Assembly: GCA_944321445.1 (NCBI GenBank)
Contig: CALULJ010000014.1
Coordinates: 1 to 47,104 of the forward strand
DNA length: 47,104 bases
Origin: an uncultured Collinsella sp.
GTDB taxonomy: Bacteria; Actinomycetota; Coriobacteriia; Coriobacteriales; Coriobacteriaceae
Direction of reading: 5' to 3'
In this document: positions 6,501-14,476 of the stretch, piece by piece
Layout of the letters: each line of letters starts with the position of its first letter
Position numbering within the stretch: the stretch's first letter is position 1
Made by a program: the position numbers and the translations under genes
The notes under the pieces: generated by a model
Databases searched by the model: none
What the model saw: the letters and a program-made list of their open reading frames with translations, nothing else
Told to the model about the DNA's origin: nothing

Positions 6501-6530
6501 CGACAAGTTTGAACCCGACAAGTTTGGACC
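6501..6530. repeat. Tandem 15-bp repeat
   Basis: CGACAAGTTTGAACC is followed directly by CGACAAGTTTGGACC, one mismatch. It lies between the end of the ABC permease gene and the SOS promoter. Confidence 0.6.
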
Positions 6531-6546
6531 TGGCACCATCTTGTCG

Positions 6547-8205
6547 CTACCAGCTGGGACCCGGAAGGCCGCGACGGGCGATCGTGCGGAGGACGGCGAG
6601 GCCGACGAGCGCACAAACAGCCGGAGCGGCGAGGTTGATCGCAACCGATGCCATGGGCCCGAAGACGCCGGCGGCCGTCACCGAGAGGAATCCGAGACCG
6701 AGCGACACAAGCACCCCGCCGAGCGACCCCGCCATCACCGGCAGGCCGCGCTTGATGATCTCGGAGGGAGACGTCCAGGCGAAATTGGGGCGCAAGGCAT
6801 CGATGGAAAGCGCGACCGAGGCGAAACCGACGAGCATGCCCATCGCGCAGACGGCGCTTTGCAGAACGATTAGAGGCGCAATCCCTCCGACGAGGAGCGC
6901 CACGGCCGAAGCCGCCACCGCGGCCCCACCGAGCACGATGTTGGCGAGCAGCTTCGATGTCAGCACGGTTCCGGCTCCCACCGGCGCCGTGAGCATAAGC
7001 CAGTTCGCGCGTGCCTCGAGCGAGACCGAGGGGCTCGCCGTGAGCGACATAGCGCCGCAGAACCCGAATACCCATGGCAGCGCCGCGTCGATCTGAGTAC
7101 GCATAGCCTCTACCGCTTGGGCGTCGAGACGCACACCGTCGACAACCCCGGAGGAAAGCTGGGCATCCACCCCGAACACGGATGCCGCGACCGACGCCAT
7201 CACCATGAGGAGCAGGCCCGCGCAGCCGTTCATAGCATAGAAGGGCATGGATCCGATACGGCGTAGCTCCTTACGCGTGAGGGCGGAAAGCGGGCTTGTC
7301 GCCGCCGAAACCCTTGCCTTCCTACGACGGCTGCGGGGACCCGATGCGGCCAAAGCGTTCACCGCGGGATACCGGGCGGCAAGACCCAACGTCACCAAAG
7401 CCGGGCACGCGAGCGATAGCGCGCAGAAAGCGACAAGGCCCGTCGCAGACCCGTCGACGACAGCAGCGCCCGCCCATGCCGCAGGCGGGTACGCTGACGA
7501 AACCGCCACGGAAAGCGCGCCCGCCATATCGCCCATCGCCGCGAGAACAGTGGCGTCGTCGGCACCGGAAAACGATTCGCTGAACGCAAACGATCCGGCA
7601 ACCACGCCCACAACGAGCAGCGCCGACAGAACAAGCTGGACCACGCCCGCATGACGGAACCTCACGGCAACCGATGTGAGTACAAGTGAGGCAAGTGTGG
7701 CCACCGCCGCCGGTGCGAGCGGCGCCAGCGCGGACACGACGACCGCCGTCGCAACCGCCCCCGGAGCCGGAGTCGTCGCCAGGAGGTACGCCGCGTGCAG
7801 CGGTGCCGACAGCAACACAGAAAGCGCGATGCCGAAGCCGTAGAGCGGTGCCGTCCGCACGAGCACCACCGTGCGCACGGGCACCGGCAGCGCCGCTACG
7901 AGATCATAGTCGCGACAGCCGAAAACCGTACCCGGCGCCTTCACGAACACAAGCGCCACCGCGGCAAGCGAACCCGCGAGCGCGGCGAGCGCGGGAATCG
8001 CCTCCCCCGCATCCGCGGCGACCATACCGGACCCGAGCGCCCACATGTAGGCGACCGCCATGACGACAAGAAAGGCAGCGAGCACGCAGACGCCAGCGGC
8101 GCGCAATCGCCCGGAGCCGCGTCGCACACCGAGGCTGTAGAGGAGCGACCCCACCTGGAGTCTCAACAGCGGGAGAAAGCCGTGGCTTCCGGAACCAACC
8201 GCCAT
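6547..8205 (-). CDS. ABC transporter permease (large, about 12 membrane segments)
   Basis: A 552-residue integral membrane protein, start MAVGSGSHGFLPLLRLQ at 8205 with GAGGTG seven bases upstream; a GTG at 8214 overlapping the previous stop is an alternative. Hydrophobic segments recur through the whole length in two halves separated by a basic loop (SRRRKARV, about residue 285) and STSPLSALTRKELRRIGSMP. The RKELRRI element before the second half is typical of ABC-2-type exporters whose coupling helix meets the ATPase. Together with the ATPase at 8551-9300 and the DUF1648 protein it makes an export or envelope-protection system regulated by the YtrA-type repressor. Confidence 0.8.
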   Translation of the reverse strand: MAVGSGSHGFLPLLRLQVGSLLYSLGVRRGSGRLRAAGVCVLAAFLVVMAVAYMWALGSGMVAADAGEAIPALAALAGSLAAVALVFVKAPGTVFGCRDYDLVAALPVPVRTVVLVRTAPLYGFGIALSVLLSAPLHAAYLLATTPAPGAVATAVVVSALAPLAPAAVATLASLVLTSVAVRFRHAGVVQLVLSALLVVGVVAGSFAFSESFSGADDATVLAAMGDMAGALSVAVSSAYPPAAWAGAAVVDGSATGLVAFCALSLACPALVTLGLAARYPAVNALAASGPRSRRRKARVSAATSPLSALTRKELRRIGSMPFYAMNGCAGLLLMVMASVAASVFGVDAQLSSGVVDGVRLDAQAVEAMRTQIDAALPWVFGFCGAMSLTASPSVSLEARANWLMLTAPVGAGTVLTSKLLANIVLGGAAVAASAVALLVGGIAPLIVLQSAVCAMGMLVGFASVALSIDALRPNFAWTSPSEIIKRGLPVMAGSLGGVLVSLGLGFLSVTAAGVFGPMASVAINLAAPAVCALVGLAVLRTIARRGLPGPSW

Positions 8206-8210
8206 CGCTC

Positions 8211-8519
8211 TCACCTCGTCCCCAAGAAGACAATGACTGCCGTCGCGACGAGCGCGACTGCGGGTGTGAGGTAGTACATGGCGATACGCTTCTCGCCCTT
8301 ACCCGCAAGCCTTGCCGACACGAGTAGGTTGATTGCGACGCAGGCGACGGGCACGCCGAACACCACGGCATCGCGCGGCCAGAAGGAGCTTGCCTCGCCC
8401 GTAAGCCCCCACTGCATGGGAATCCGATCGGGCAGATATCCGCGGGTTGCAAGAAGCACAGCAAGGGTCAGCAAACATAGGACGGTGCTGATAACGATAT
8501 GGGTCTTAACTGGTTTCAT
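8211..8519 (-). CDS. Small DUF1648-type membrane protein
   Basis: A 102-residue protein, start MKPVKTHIVISTVLC at 8519 with GAGAGGA upstream. Three hydrophobic helices surround the conserved YLPDRIPMQWGLTGEASSFW segment, the DUF1648 signature (P-x-H/Q-W/F-x3-G) also found at the N-terminus of the SdpI immunity protein. It lies between the ATPase (31 nt) and permease (about 5 nt or overlapping) genes, so it is part of the transporter operon. A larger protein with the same domain sits on the opposite side of the regulator at 9814-10926. Confidence 0.75.
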   Translation of the reverse strand: MKPVKTHIVISTVLCLLTLAVLLATRGYLPDRIPMQWGLTGEASSFWPRDAVVFGVPVACVAINLLVSARLAGKGEKRIAMYYLTPAVALVATAVIVFLGTR

Positions 8520-8550
8520 GATGTCCTCTCTTCGTCTTGGCTGCGGAAAA

Positions 8551-9300
8551 CTACGCGCGAGATGGATGTGCCGAATCGGCGCCCTTCTCAACAAGCTCGA
8601 GGAACACGTCCTCCAACGACGCCGAGCCGCGCACCTCATCGGTGGGTCCGAAGGCTACGAGTTCGCCGTGCCTGATCACCGCGACGGTGTCGCACAGCCG
8701 CTCCACGACCTCGAGCACGTGGGACGAGAAGAACACCGCACTACCTGCGTCTGCACGCTCGCGCAGGATGGTCTTGAGCTCGTGGGAAGCCGCCGGGTCG
8801 AGACCGACGAACGGCTCGTCGAGCACGAGAAGGGTCGGGTCGTGCAGCAGCGCCCCCACGAGCACGAGCTTCTGGCGCATGCCGTGGGAGTAGGCAGAGA
8901 CCGGGTCCCCAAGGGCGTCCGCAAGCTCCAGACGCGTCGCGAGCTCGCTTACGCGCTGGCGGCGCTTAGCCGCGTCCACACCGAAGACGTCGGCGACAAA
9001 GTCCAGGTACTGCATGCCGGTGAGGAAGTCGTAGACGTCGGGGTTATCCGGCACGTAGGCCATAAGGCGCTTGGCGGCTATCGCGTCGCGCCACACGTCG
9101 TGACCGCAAACCCGCACCGTACCCGATGTGGGAGGCTGCGCGCCCACCACCGAGCGGATAAGCGTAGTCTTGCCGGCGCCATTGTGGCCGATAAAGCCGC
9201 AGATCTCGCCGGGCGCCACCGAAAGCGAAAGGTCGCGCACGGCAATATGGTCACCGTACTCCTTCCGATAATGGTTCACTTCGAGGACGAATCGTTCCAT
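8551..9300 (-). CDS. ABC transporter ATP-binding protein
   Basis: A 249-residue single ABC domain. Walker A GHNGAGKTT (about residue 38), Q/P-loop VPDNPDVYDFLTG, signature YSHGMRQKLVL, Walker B LLVLDEPFVGLD and the H-loop SSHVLEVVERLCD are all intact. Start MERFVLEVNHYRKEYG at 9300 follows AGGAGG. The GMRQK variant of the signature and the SLEDVFLELVE end are typical of ATPases that drive ABC-2 exporters. It is the first gene of the minus-strand operon, divergent from the GntR gene and separated from it by two operator-like dyads. Confidence 0.92.
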   Translation of the reverse strand: MERFVLEVNHYRKEYGDHIAVRDLSLSVAPGEICGFIGHNGAGKTTLIRSVVGAQPPTSGTVRVCGHDVWRDAIAAKRLMAYVPDNPDVYDFLTGMQYLDFVADVFGVDAAKRRQRVSELATRLELADALGDPVSAYSHGMRQKLVLVGALLHDPTLLVLDEPFVGLDPAASHELKTILRERADAGSAVFFSSHVLEVVERLCDTVAVIRHGELVAFGPTDEVRGSASLEDVFLELVEKGADSAHPSRA

Positions 9301-9332
9301 GGATACCTCCTGCCTACCACTGTGTTAGTTCT

Positions 9333-9407
9333 GCTATAGGTCAGCTATAACAGTTGCGGGCATACTACCATGCTTTTGGACTATTTGCTATAGTTCATAT
9401 AGAACAA
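9333..9407. promoter_or_regulatory. Two YtrA-type operator candidates between the ABC operon and gntR
   Basis: A 21-bp element occurs twice in the same orientation (9333-9353 and 9387-9407), both beginning GCTATAG and sharing about 16 of 21 positions. Each contains a dyad: TATAG-GTCAG-CTATA in the first, CTATA-GTTCA-TATAG in the second. They lie between divergent start codons at 9300 and 9428, as expected for a GntR repressor controlling both directions. Confidence 0.6.
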
Positions 9408-9427
9408 TTTTGCGAAACGGAAACACC

Positions 9428-9805
9428 ATGGTCATAACCGTCGACAAACTCTCAGAGACGCCACTCTACCTGCAGCTGCGCGACTCCGTCATAACTGGAA
9501 TCGCCTCCGGCGAGCTGCGCCCCGGCGACGCCCTGCCCTCCGTGCGCTCGCTTGCCGAGGACCTAGGTATCAACCTACATACCGTCAACAAGGCCTACGC
9601 GACGCTGCGCGACGAGGGCTACGTCATCATGCTCGGGCGTCGCGGTGCCTACGTGGCGGACGCCCCCGCCGATCCGACCGCCGGCATGGGTGAGACGGAC
9701 CTCACGGAAGCGCTCGCCAAACTCGCCATCGAGTTCAAGGCGAGCGGCGGCACGCGGGATGCATTCATCGCCGCTGCGAGGCACGCCGCGAATAACCTGG
9801 ACTAG
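9428..9805 (+). CDS. GntR-family regulator, YtrA subfamily
   Basis: A 125-residue protein, start MVITVDKLSETPLYLQL. The winged helix is canonical: LYLQLRDSVITGIASGELRPGD, LPSVRSLAEDLGINLHTVNKAYATL and the wing LGRRGAYV. The effector domain is only about 50 residues (ALAKLAIEFKASG...), the mark of the YtrA subfamily, whose members repress ABC transporter operons induced by cell-wall-active peptides. A TTG 18 bases upstream is a weaker start. It is divergent from the ABC operon and nine bases from the next gene, which supports local control of both. Confidence 0.9.
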   Translation: MVITVDKLSETPLYLQLRDSVITGIASGELRPGDALPSVRSLAEDLGINLHTVNKAYATLRDEGYVIMLGRRGAYVADAPADPTAGMGETDLTEALAKLAIEFKASGGTRDAFIAAARHAANNLD

Positions 9806-9813
9806 GAGCATAC

Positions 9814-10926
9814 ATGTCACCTCATCTTATTGCGCTGATCACAAACGTGTCGATGGCGCTCATCACGTTCCTCTCCGGCTCGTTCATCGCTGCGACGCCC
9901 TGGCTCACCCGCGGACGCGAGGCCTTCGCGGTGAGCGTGCCCGAATCCGCGCAGAAAGACCCGCGCATTCGACGCATGCGACTGGTCTATCTCGCCTGCG
10001 TCCTCGCGGTCTCTGCCGTGTCCTCCGTCGCCACCCTCGTGCTCTCCTCCACGTACCCGATTGCGATGGCGGCGGTTGTGTGCGTACCGGTAGCCGTGGG
10101 TTTTGCGCTCATGCTCGTCTTCCGCACGCGCGTGCAGGCAATTAAGCGCGCAGAGGGCTGGGAAACACGCACGGCACGGCTCGCCGCCGTCGCCGGCACG
10201 GCAGACGCGAACGCGCCCAGACCGCTGCCGCTTTCCTGGAACCTCCTGTATCTGCCCGTGATCCTGGCAACGTTTGGCCTCACGCTCGCGCTCTACCCTT
10301 CAATGCCTGACCCCGTGCCCATGCACTTCAATGCCACGGGGGCGGTCGACGAGTATATGGCCAAGGGCTGGCAGGTCGTCGCCATGCCGGCTGCCGTCCA
10401 GGCGTTCATGGCGCTCTGCCTCACCGCGTCGCACTGGCAGATACTCAGGAGCCGCAGGCCCACCTCGCCCGAGCACCCCGTCGCATCCGCCATCGCCTAT
10501 GGCATGTTCGCCCGCGCGCAGAGCGCAGCGCTGTTCGTAACGGGCCTCGTGATAACCGCTTCGATTGCAATCATGCCGCTCGCCTTCGCCGGCATCGTCA
10601 CCTCCGAGCAATCCATCGTCGCGCTCGTTGTCATCGTCATCGGAGCCATCATTCCCAACCTCGCCGTCTCGCTGTATTACGGACAGGCGGGGTCGAGGCT
10701 CCTGCGCCGCATGACCGCTTCAAGCTCTCTCGACTTCGATGACGATGAGCGCTGGAAGCTCGGCGTCTTCTACGTCAACCGCGAGGACCCCTCCGTCGTG
10801 GTGCCCCGGCGCTTCGGCATCGGCTGGGCAATGAACTGGGGCAACCCCAAGGCATGGGGGCTCGCCGCACTGCTCATCGCGGCAATCGCGGCTTTCATCG
10901 TGATGATTGAGATTCTGCTCAAATAG
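9814..10926 (+). CDS. DUF1648/DUF5808-type membrane protein
   Basis: A 370-residue protein with AGGAG five bases before MSPHLIALITNVS. It has about eight hydrophobic segments. YPSMPDPVPMHFNATGAVDEY (about residues 163-183) is the DUF1648 signature, and the C-terminal DDDERWKLGVFYVNREDPS...VPRRFGIGWAMNWGNP is the DUF5808 pattern. Families with this architecture are found next to GntR regulators and ABC exporters and resemble SdpI-type immunity proteins, so a protective role against membrane-active peptides is a reasonable inference. It is cotranscribed with gntR. Confidence 0.8.
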   Translation: MSPHLIALITNVSMALITFLSGSFIAATPWLTRGREAFAVSVPESAQKDPRIRRMRLVYLACVLAVSAVSSVATLVLSSTYPIAMAAVVCVPVAVGFALMLVFRTRVQAIKRAEGWETRTARLAAVAGTADANAPRPLPLSWNLLYLPVILATFGLTLALYPSMPDPVPMHFNATGAVDEYMAKGWQVVAMPAAVQAFMALCLTASHWQILRSRRPTSPEHPVASAIAYGMFARAQSAALFVTGLVITASIAIMPLAFAGIVTSEQSIVALVVIVIGAIIPNLAVSLYYGQAGSRLLRRMTASSSLDFDDDERWKLGVFYVNREDPSVVVPRRFGIGWAMNWGNPKAWGLAALLIAAIAAFIVMIEILLK

Positions 10927-10959
10927 ACGTCATATTTGGACCTGCCGCCGTATTGGTGC

Positions 10960-11583
10960 CTAGCCCGGAATGTTGCCGTGCGCAGGCCGCTCGCGGCGCG
11001 GCGTGTGCACGCGCACCAGACCGTGCCGGTTGCAGTAAGCGTAGATGACGCCGGATGCGCCTATACGAAATCGTGCCGCCGCCTCCTGCCCCGGATAGAG
11101 CTTCTTGAGTACGGCCCCGTCCATGGTGACGTACGCGATGAAGCTGATGAAATGGTCTTTTTGCATAGGATGATCGAGCGTGACGTGCCACTCGTCCTCG
11201 ACGCGCTCGACCGACACGGCATGGCCATCGCATGCTTCCTCAGCTTCGCAGGGCACAAGCTGCACGCCGCAGCACGAAAACGAGCCCTCGCCCAACGCGT
11301 AAACCACGTTGCCGCAGATGGGGCACACGTAGAACTTAGAACGCATGAGGTTACCCGCCCGGTTTGCATTTTGACGCACATCCCCGGTGAGCAGCTCGGC
11401 AACCGAGACGCCGAGTGCCGCAGACAGTGGCTCTACAAGCGAGATGTCGGGCAAGCCGCGCCCCGATTCCCACTTCGATACTGCCTTGTCGGTCACGCCG
11501 ACGGCATCGGCAAGCGCACGTTGCGTAAGCCCGCGCTGCTCACGCAGGGTCTTGATAGTCTCAGAGGTCAAGTAGGTTGCCAT
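10960..11583 (-). CDS. XRE regulator fused to a desulfoferrodoxin-like superoxide reductase domain
   Basis: A 207-residue fusion, start MATYLTSETIKTLREQ at 11583. Residues 8-65 are a Cro/CI HTH (LTQRALADAVGVTDKAVSKWE). Residues 84-192 match desulfoferrodoxin: an N-terminal metal site C87-x2-C90 with C104-C105, then the superoxide-reductase ligands H138 (DHPM), H144 (KDHF), C184 and H187 (YCNRHGL). The glutamate-lysine-histidine (EKHVP) element is not visible; H121 may replace its His. Superoxide reductases reduce superoxide to peroxide without making oxygen, useful to anaerobes. Fusion to a DNA-binding domain suggests redox-controlled transcription rather than bulk detoxification. Such fusions exist in other anaerobes. 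Confidence 0.85.
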   Translation of the reverse strand: MATYLTSETIKTLREQRGLTQRALADAVGVTDKAVSKWESGRGLPDISLVEPLSAALGVSVAELLTGDVRQNANRAGNLMRSKFYVCPICGNVVYALGEGSFSCCGVQLVPCEAEEACDGHAVSVERVEDEWHVTLDHPMQKDHFISFIAYVTMDGAVLKKLYPGQEAAARFRIGASGVIYAYCNRHGLVRVHTPRRERPAHGNIPG

Positions 11584-12075
11584 GGCGGCATCGAATCCTT
11601 TCAGTCGTTGGCGGCGCGGCAATGCATTGTTCGTCCGGCTCACAGTATGCCCGCCATCAAAGCGGCGCGCCACCTACGGAGCGTAGAGTTGCCGCCGGGT
11701 GCAGGTTGGAATAGCTTCGCAACGACAGCCCAGTTCAGAACTGCATAAAAATAGGCTGATTTTGCATATTGCTACCAGTCCCACAGACCAACGCGAACAC
11801 GCCGTAGACAAAAAGGCGAGTTTTGGTAATTCCTGCTCTTTCGGCAACATTTCTTTTGTCCGATTTCGGACGTTTATATACATTTCTTTTAGCGTTTCCC
11901 CAGTTAACGATGATGCGACTATGCATGCCAGAATACCCGATGCCTCAGGAGCTCTATGCACATGACCAAAACTCGATTTTTTGGCTTTCACCGTTCCCGT
12001 CGACTCGCACGCCGGCTGGTCACCGCGCTTTGCGTGTCCGATCAGCTCGCCGCGCCGCCACTTTGCCGCCCACAG
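11584..12075. other. AT-rich intergenic region with two perfect palindromes, no supported gene
   Basis: About 490 bp between the HTH-SOR gene and the response regulator. Open frames here on either strand have unlikely composition and no ribosome site. It holds CAGTTC-A-GAACTG (11731-11743) and GTCCGA-TT-TCGGAC (11858-11871); the latter is followed by an AT-rich TTTATATACATT. These could be operators for the divergent promoters. Base composition is clearly more AT-rich than the flanking genes. Confidence 0.4.
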
Positions 12076-12107
12076 TTGAGTCTTTCTTGACTATTCTGGA
12101 GTACGTT
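12076..12107 (+). promoter_or_regulatory. Tandem-repeat activated promoter, copy 1 (response regulator gene)
   Basis: TTGAGT (12076) and TTGACT (12087) are spaced exactly 11 bp apart; nine bases later comes TACGTT (12102-12107) at the -10 position. The architecture equals that of the other two copies at 14416 and 15302, and mirrors class II OmpR/PhoB-type promoters in which 11-bp repeats replace the -35. Confidence 0.6.
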
Positions 12108-12137
12108 GGGGCACGGAAACCTCGGATGGGAGCTGCA

Positions 12138-12836
12138 ATGGACACGACTTCGCCTGCAAGCACGCAAACGCCCCTTGTCCTCATCGTTGACGACGAGCAC
12201 GATGTCGCCGATATGCTCAACACGTACTTCGAACTCGAAGGCTACCGCACATTCGTTGCCCATGACGCCGCGAGCGCCGTCTCTGCCGTTCGCAAAGCGC
12301 CCGACGTCATCTTGCTCGACGTGAACCTGCCGGATTCCGACGGCTTTTCTGTTTGCCGACAAATACGCGACCTCGTTGCCTGCCCCATCATCTTCCTCAC
12401 CGCGCGCGTCGAAGACGCGGACGCCATCGCAGGATTCGCCGCGGGAGGCGACGACTACGTTACCAAGCCGTTTTCGCTCGACGTGCTCGGTGCTCGCGTG
12501 CGCGCCCAGCTCGCACGCGACAAGCGGTCGCTCGACCGGGCAACGGTTCGCTTCGCAGGCGGCATAGCTATCGATTTCGCCCGCCGCGAGGTCTCGGTCA
12601 ACGACCAGCCGGTCGCACTGGCGCGCAAGGATTTCGACATCGTGGCCCTGCTCGCCAAGCGCCCCGGTCAGGTCTTCGATCGCGACATGATCTACGAGCG
12701 TGTATGGGGCGAGCCGGGCGACTCCTCGGTCGTCACCGAGCACATCCGCCGCATCCGTCGCGCTCTCTCGGATGCCGGCTGCGACCAGGCACCGCTCTCG
12801 ACGGTGTGGGGAGTGGGCTACACGTGGCGCGCCTAG
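12138..12836 (+). CDS. OmpR-family response regulator
   Basis: A 232-residue regulator. Receiver residues are intact: acidic pair DDE (18-20), phosphoacceptor Asp61 (LLDVNLP), Thr88 (FLTAR) and Lys110 (YVTKPF). The winged-helix output domain begins near residue 133 (ALARKDFDIVALLAKRPGQVF, then TEHIRRIRRAL and the terminal VWGVGYTWRA). The start chosen is ATG 12138 because GGGAG lies seven bases upstream; ATG 12126 is less good. Its end overlaps the kinase gene. The tandem promoter element before it recurs ahead of two downstream units, so it is likely autoregulated and controls them. Confidence 0.92.
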   Translation: MDTTSPASTQTPLVLIVDDEHDVADMLNTYFELEGYRTFVAHDAASAVSAVRKAPDVILLDVNLPDSDGFSVCRQIRDLVACPIIFLTARVEDADAIAGFAAGGDDYVTKPFSLDVLGARVRAQLARDKRSLDRATVRFAGGIAIDFARREVSVNDQPVALARKDFDIVALLAKRPGQVFDRDMIYERVWGEPGDSSVVTEHIRRIRRALSDAGCDQAPLSTVWGVGYTWRA

Positions 12837-14386
12837 CGAACGCACGTCGGGGTGTGCGCGACCGGCTCAAAAACTGTTCCATCAAGACGGCGTTTCTCCT
12901 CTATGCTGCGGCGGGCATACTGGTCGCTCTTGCGCTCTCCTTCGTTTCGATGTGGCTGCTGAGCACGCTCGCACTGAGCACACTCGACGAAGACCCCTAC
13001 TCCTACACCGGCACGTTCGTATACGACCGCGACCGCAATGAGCTGGTACCGGCCGAATCGCTCTCTTGGTACGAGATGTCCGCCTTCGACGCCGCAGAGA
13101 GCATGGAGGCTGCGCCCGAAGGATCGGACGTCGTGCTGCTGTATATCGAGTCTGCCCGCTATGCCGACTCCAAACCCATCGACCTCGACGATCCTCCTGC
13201 ACGCTTGGAAGATGAATCCGTATTCGGCATCTCAATCAGCGAAGATGGCTCTACCGAGGCAAACGAGCCACTTCTGTTTTCCGACATCGCCGCTTACGAC
13301 GCGTATGCGCGCTCCGAGCGCGCTGGAGCGCAGACGGCCGACGCGCTCGCGCAGACGCTCCCCGATAACGCCGACGGCAGCAAGCCCGTTGTCTCGAACG
13401 TTGGCTACTACGTCCCCTATCCCGGCGACCCGCTACCCTACCGCACCATTGCCGATATCGCCGTCGCTTCGGTCCCCGTGATCTTCGTGATATGCCTCGC
13501 CATCGCGGGCCGCTTGTTCTATCGCAACCGGCTGCAGCGCCCCATTGAAACCATGGACGATGCCGCGCGACGCATCGCCGCGGACAATCTGGATTTCTCC
13601 CTCGATCCGCAGCGTCCCGATGAGCTCGGCCGCCTATGCTCCCAGTTCGAAACCATGCGCTCCGAGCTCGCCACATCAAAGCGAGCGCTCTGGCGTGCGG
13701 CGGAAAACCGCCGGCAGGTGAATGCCGCCTTCGCACATGACCTGCGCACGCCGCTCACGGTCATGCGCGGGCAAGCGCAAATGATCCAGAAACTCTCTGA
13801 CGTTCCCGCCGTGCAAACGGCTGCTCAGGCAATCGAGCGCCACGCCGTGCGCCTCGGGCGTTATGCGGAATCGATGAGCAGCATCGATTCGCTCGAGACA
13901 GCGGAACTCTCCCCGGTGCCCGTGGATATCGCAACATGGTTCGACCATATGTCTGATGACTTCCGCAGCATGGCGGCAGAACGAGACATCCAGCTCAACG
14001 CCATCGGCAACGACCTTCCCAATCGCATCGCCGTCGATTCGCAGGCGCTCTCGAACGTTGCCGACAATCTCGTCGCAAACGCGCTGCGCCACGCGCGTAA
14101 CGCGGTCGAAGTCTCCTGCACCTGGCAAGACAATGTGCTCACGCTCACCGTGACGGATGACGGACCGGGCTTCAGCGAGGCCGCTATCGTGCATGCGCTG
14201 GAGCCGTTTTGGCGAGACAAAGCCGAGCTCGCTGCCGCACCCGCCGCGCACGGTGAAGGCCACCTGGGCCTAGGTCTCTACATCTGTCGCCTGCTGTGCG
14301 AGAAGCATCGCGGGAGCCTGTCAGTCGAAAACTCCCCTGACGGCGGCGCACGTGTGACCGCCAAACTGTTTGCTCCGGCTGCGTAG
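12824..14386 (+). CDS. Sensor histidine kinase
   Basis: A 520-residue kinase with a GTG start (12824) inside the end of the response regulator gene, a 13-base overlap; GGGGAG lies about 10 nt upstream. There are two membrane helices (about residues 22-45 and 212-232) around a roughly 165-residue acidic extracytoplasmic domain, then HAMP, the HisKA box FAHDLRTPLTVMRG with phospho-His305, and the ATPase N-box (NLVANALRHARN), DDGPGFSE and GHLGLGLYICR. The extracytoplasmic domain has no motif I recognise. It partners the upstream regulator; the nearby regulon suggests an envelope signal. Confidence 0.9.
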   Translation: MARLANARRGVRDRLKNCSIKTAFLLYAAAGILVALALSFVSMWLLSTLALSTLDEDPYSYTGTFVYDRDRNELVPAESLSWYEMSAFDAAESMEAAPEGSDVVLLYIESARYADSKPIDLDDPPARLEDESVFGISISEDGSTEANEPLLFSDIAAYDAYARSERAGAQTADALAQTLPDNADGSKPVVSNVGYYVPYPGDPLPYRTIADIAVASVPVIFVICLAIAGRLFYRNRLQRPIETMDDAARRIAADNLDFSLDPQRPDELGRLCSQFETMRSELATSKRALWRAAENRRQVNAAFAHDLRTPLTVMRGQAQMIQKLSDVPAVQTAAQAIERHAVRLGRYAESMSSIDSLETAELSPVPVDIATWFDHMSDDFRSMAAERDIQLNAIGNDLPNRIAVDSQALSNVADNLVANALRHARNAVEVSCTWQDNVLTLTVTDDGPGFSEAAIVHALEPFWRDKAELAAAPAAHGEGHLGLGLYICRLLCEKHRGSLSVENSPDGGARVTAKLFAPAA

Positions 14387-14415
14387 CCAAAACGTAAGGA
14401 TTTGCTCACGATAAG

Positions 14416-14447
14416 TTGAGTGTTCGTTGAGTTCTCCTTTTTACGCT
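14416..14447 (+). promoter_or_regulatory. Tandem-repeat activated promoter, copy 2 (C39-like gene)
   Basis: TTGAGT (14416) and TTGAGT (14427), 11 bp apart, then nine bases and TACGCT (14442-14447). Spacing is identical to copies 1 and 3. The start codon is 29 nt after the -10-like hexamer. Confidence 0.6.
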
Positions 14448-14476
14448 TGAGCCATCAAGGGTAGAAAGGAGCACCC

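Noticed and set aside
9410..9427. TTG start for the GntR regulator
   Set aside because: No ribosome site and the added six residues precede the usual start of the winged helix; ATG 9428 preferred.
11674..11991. Minus-strand open frames between the HTH-SOR gene and the response regulator
   Set aside because: Composition is unlike protein, no ribosome site, and they cross palindromes; treated as regulatory DNA.
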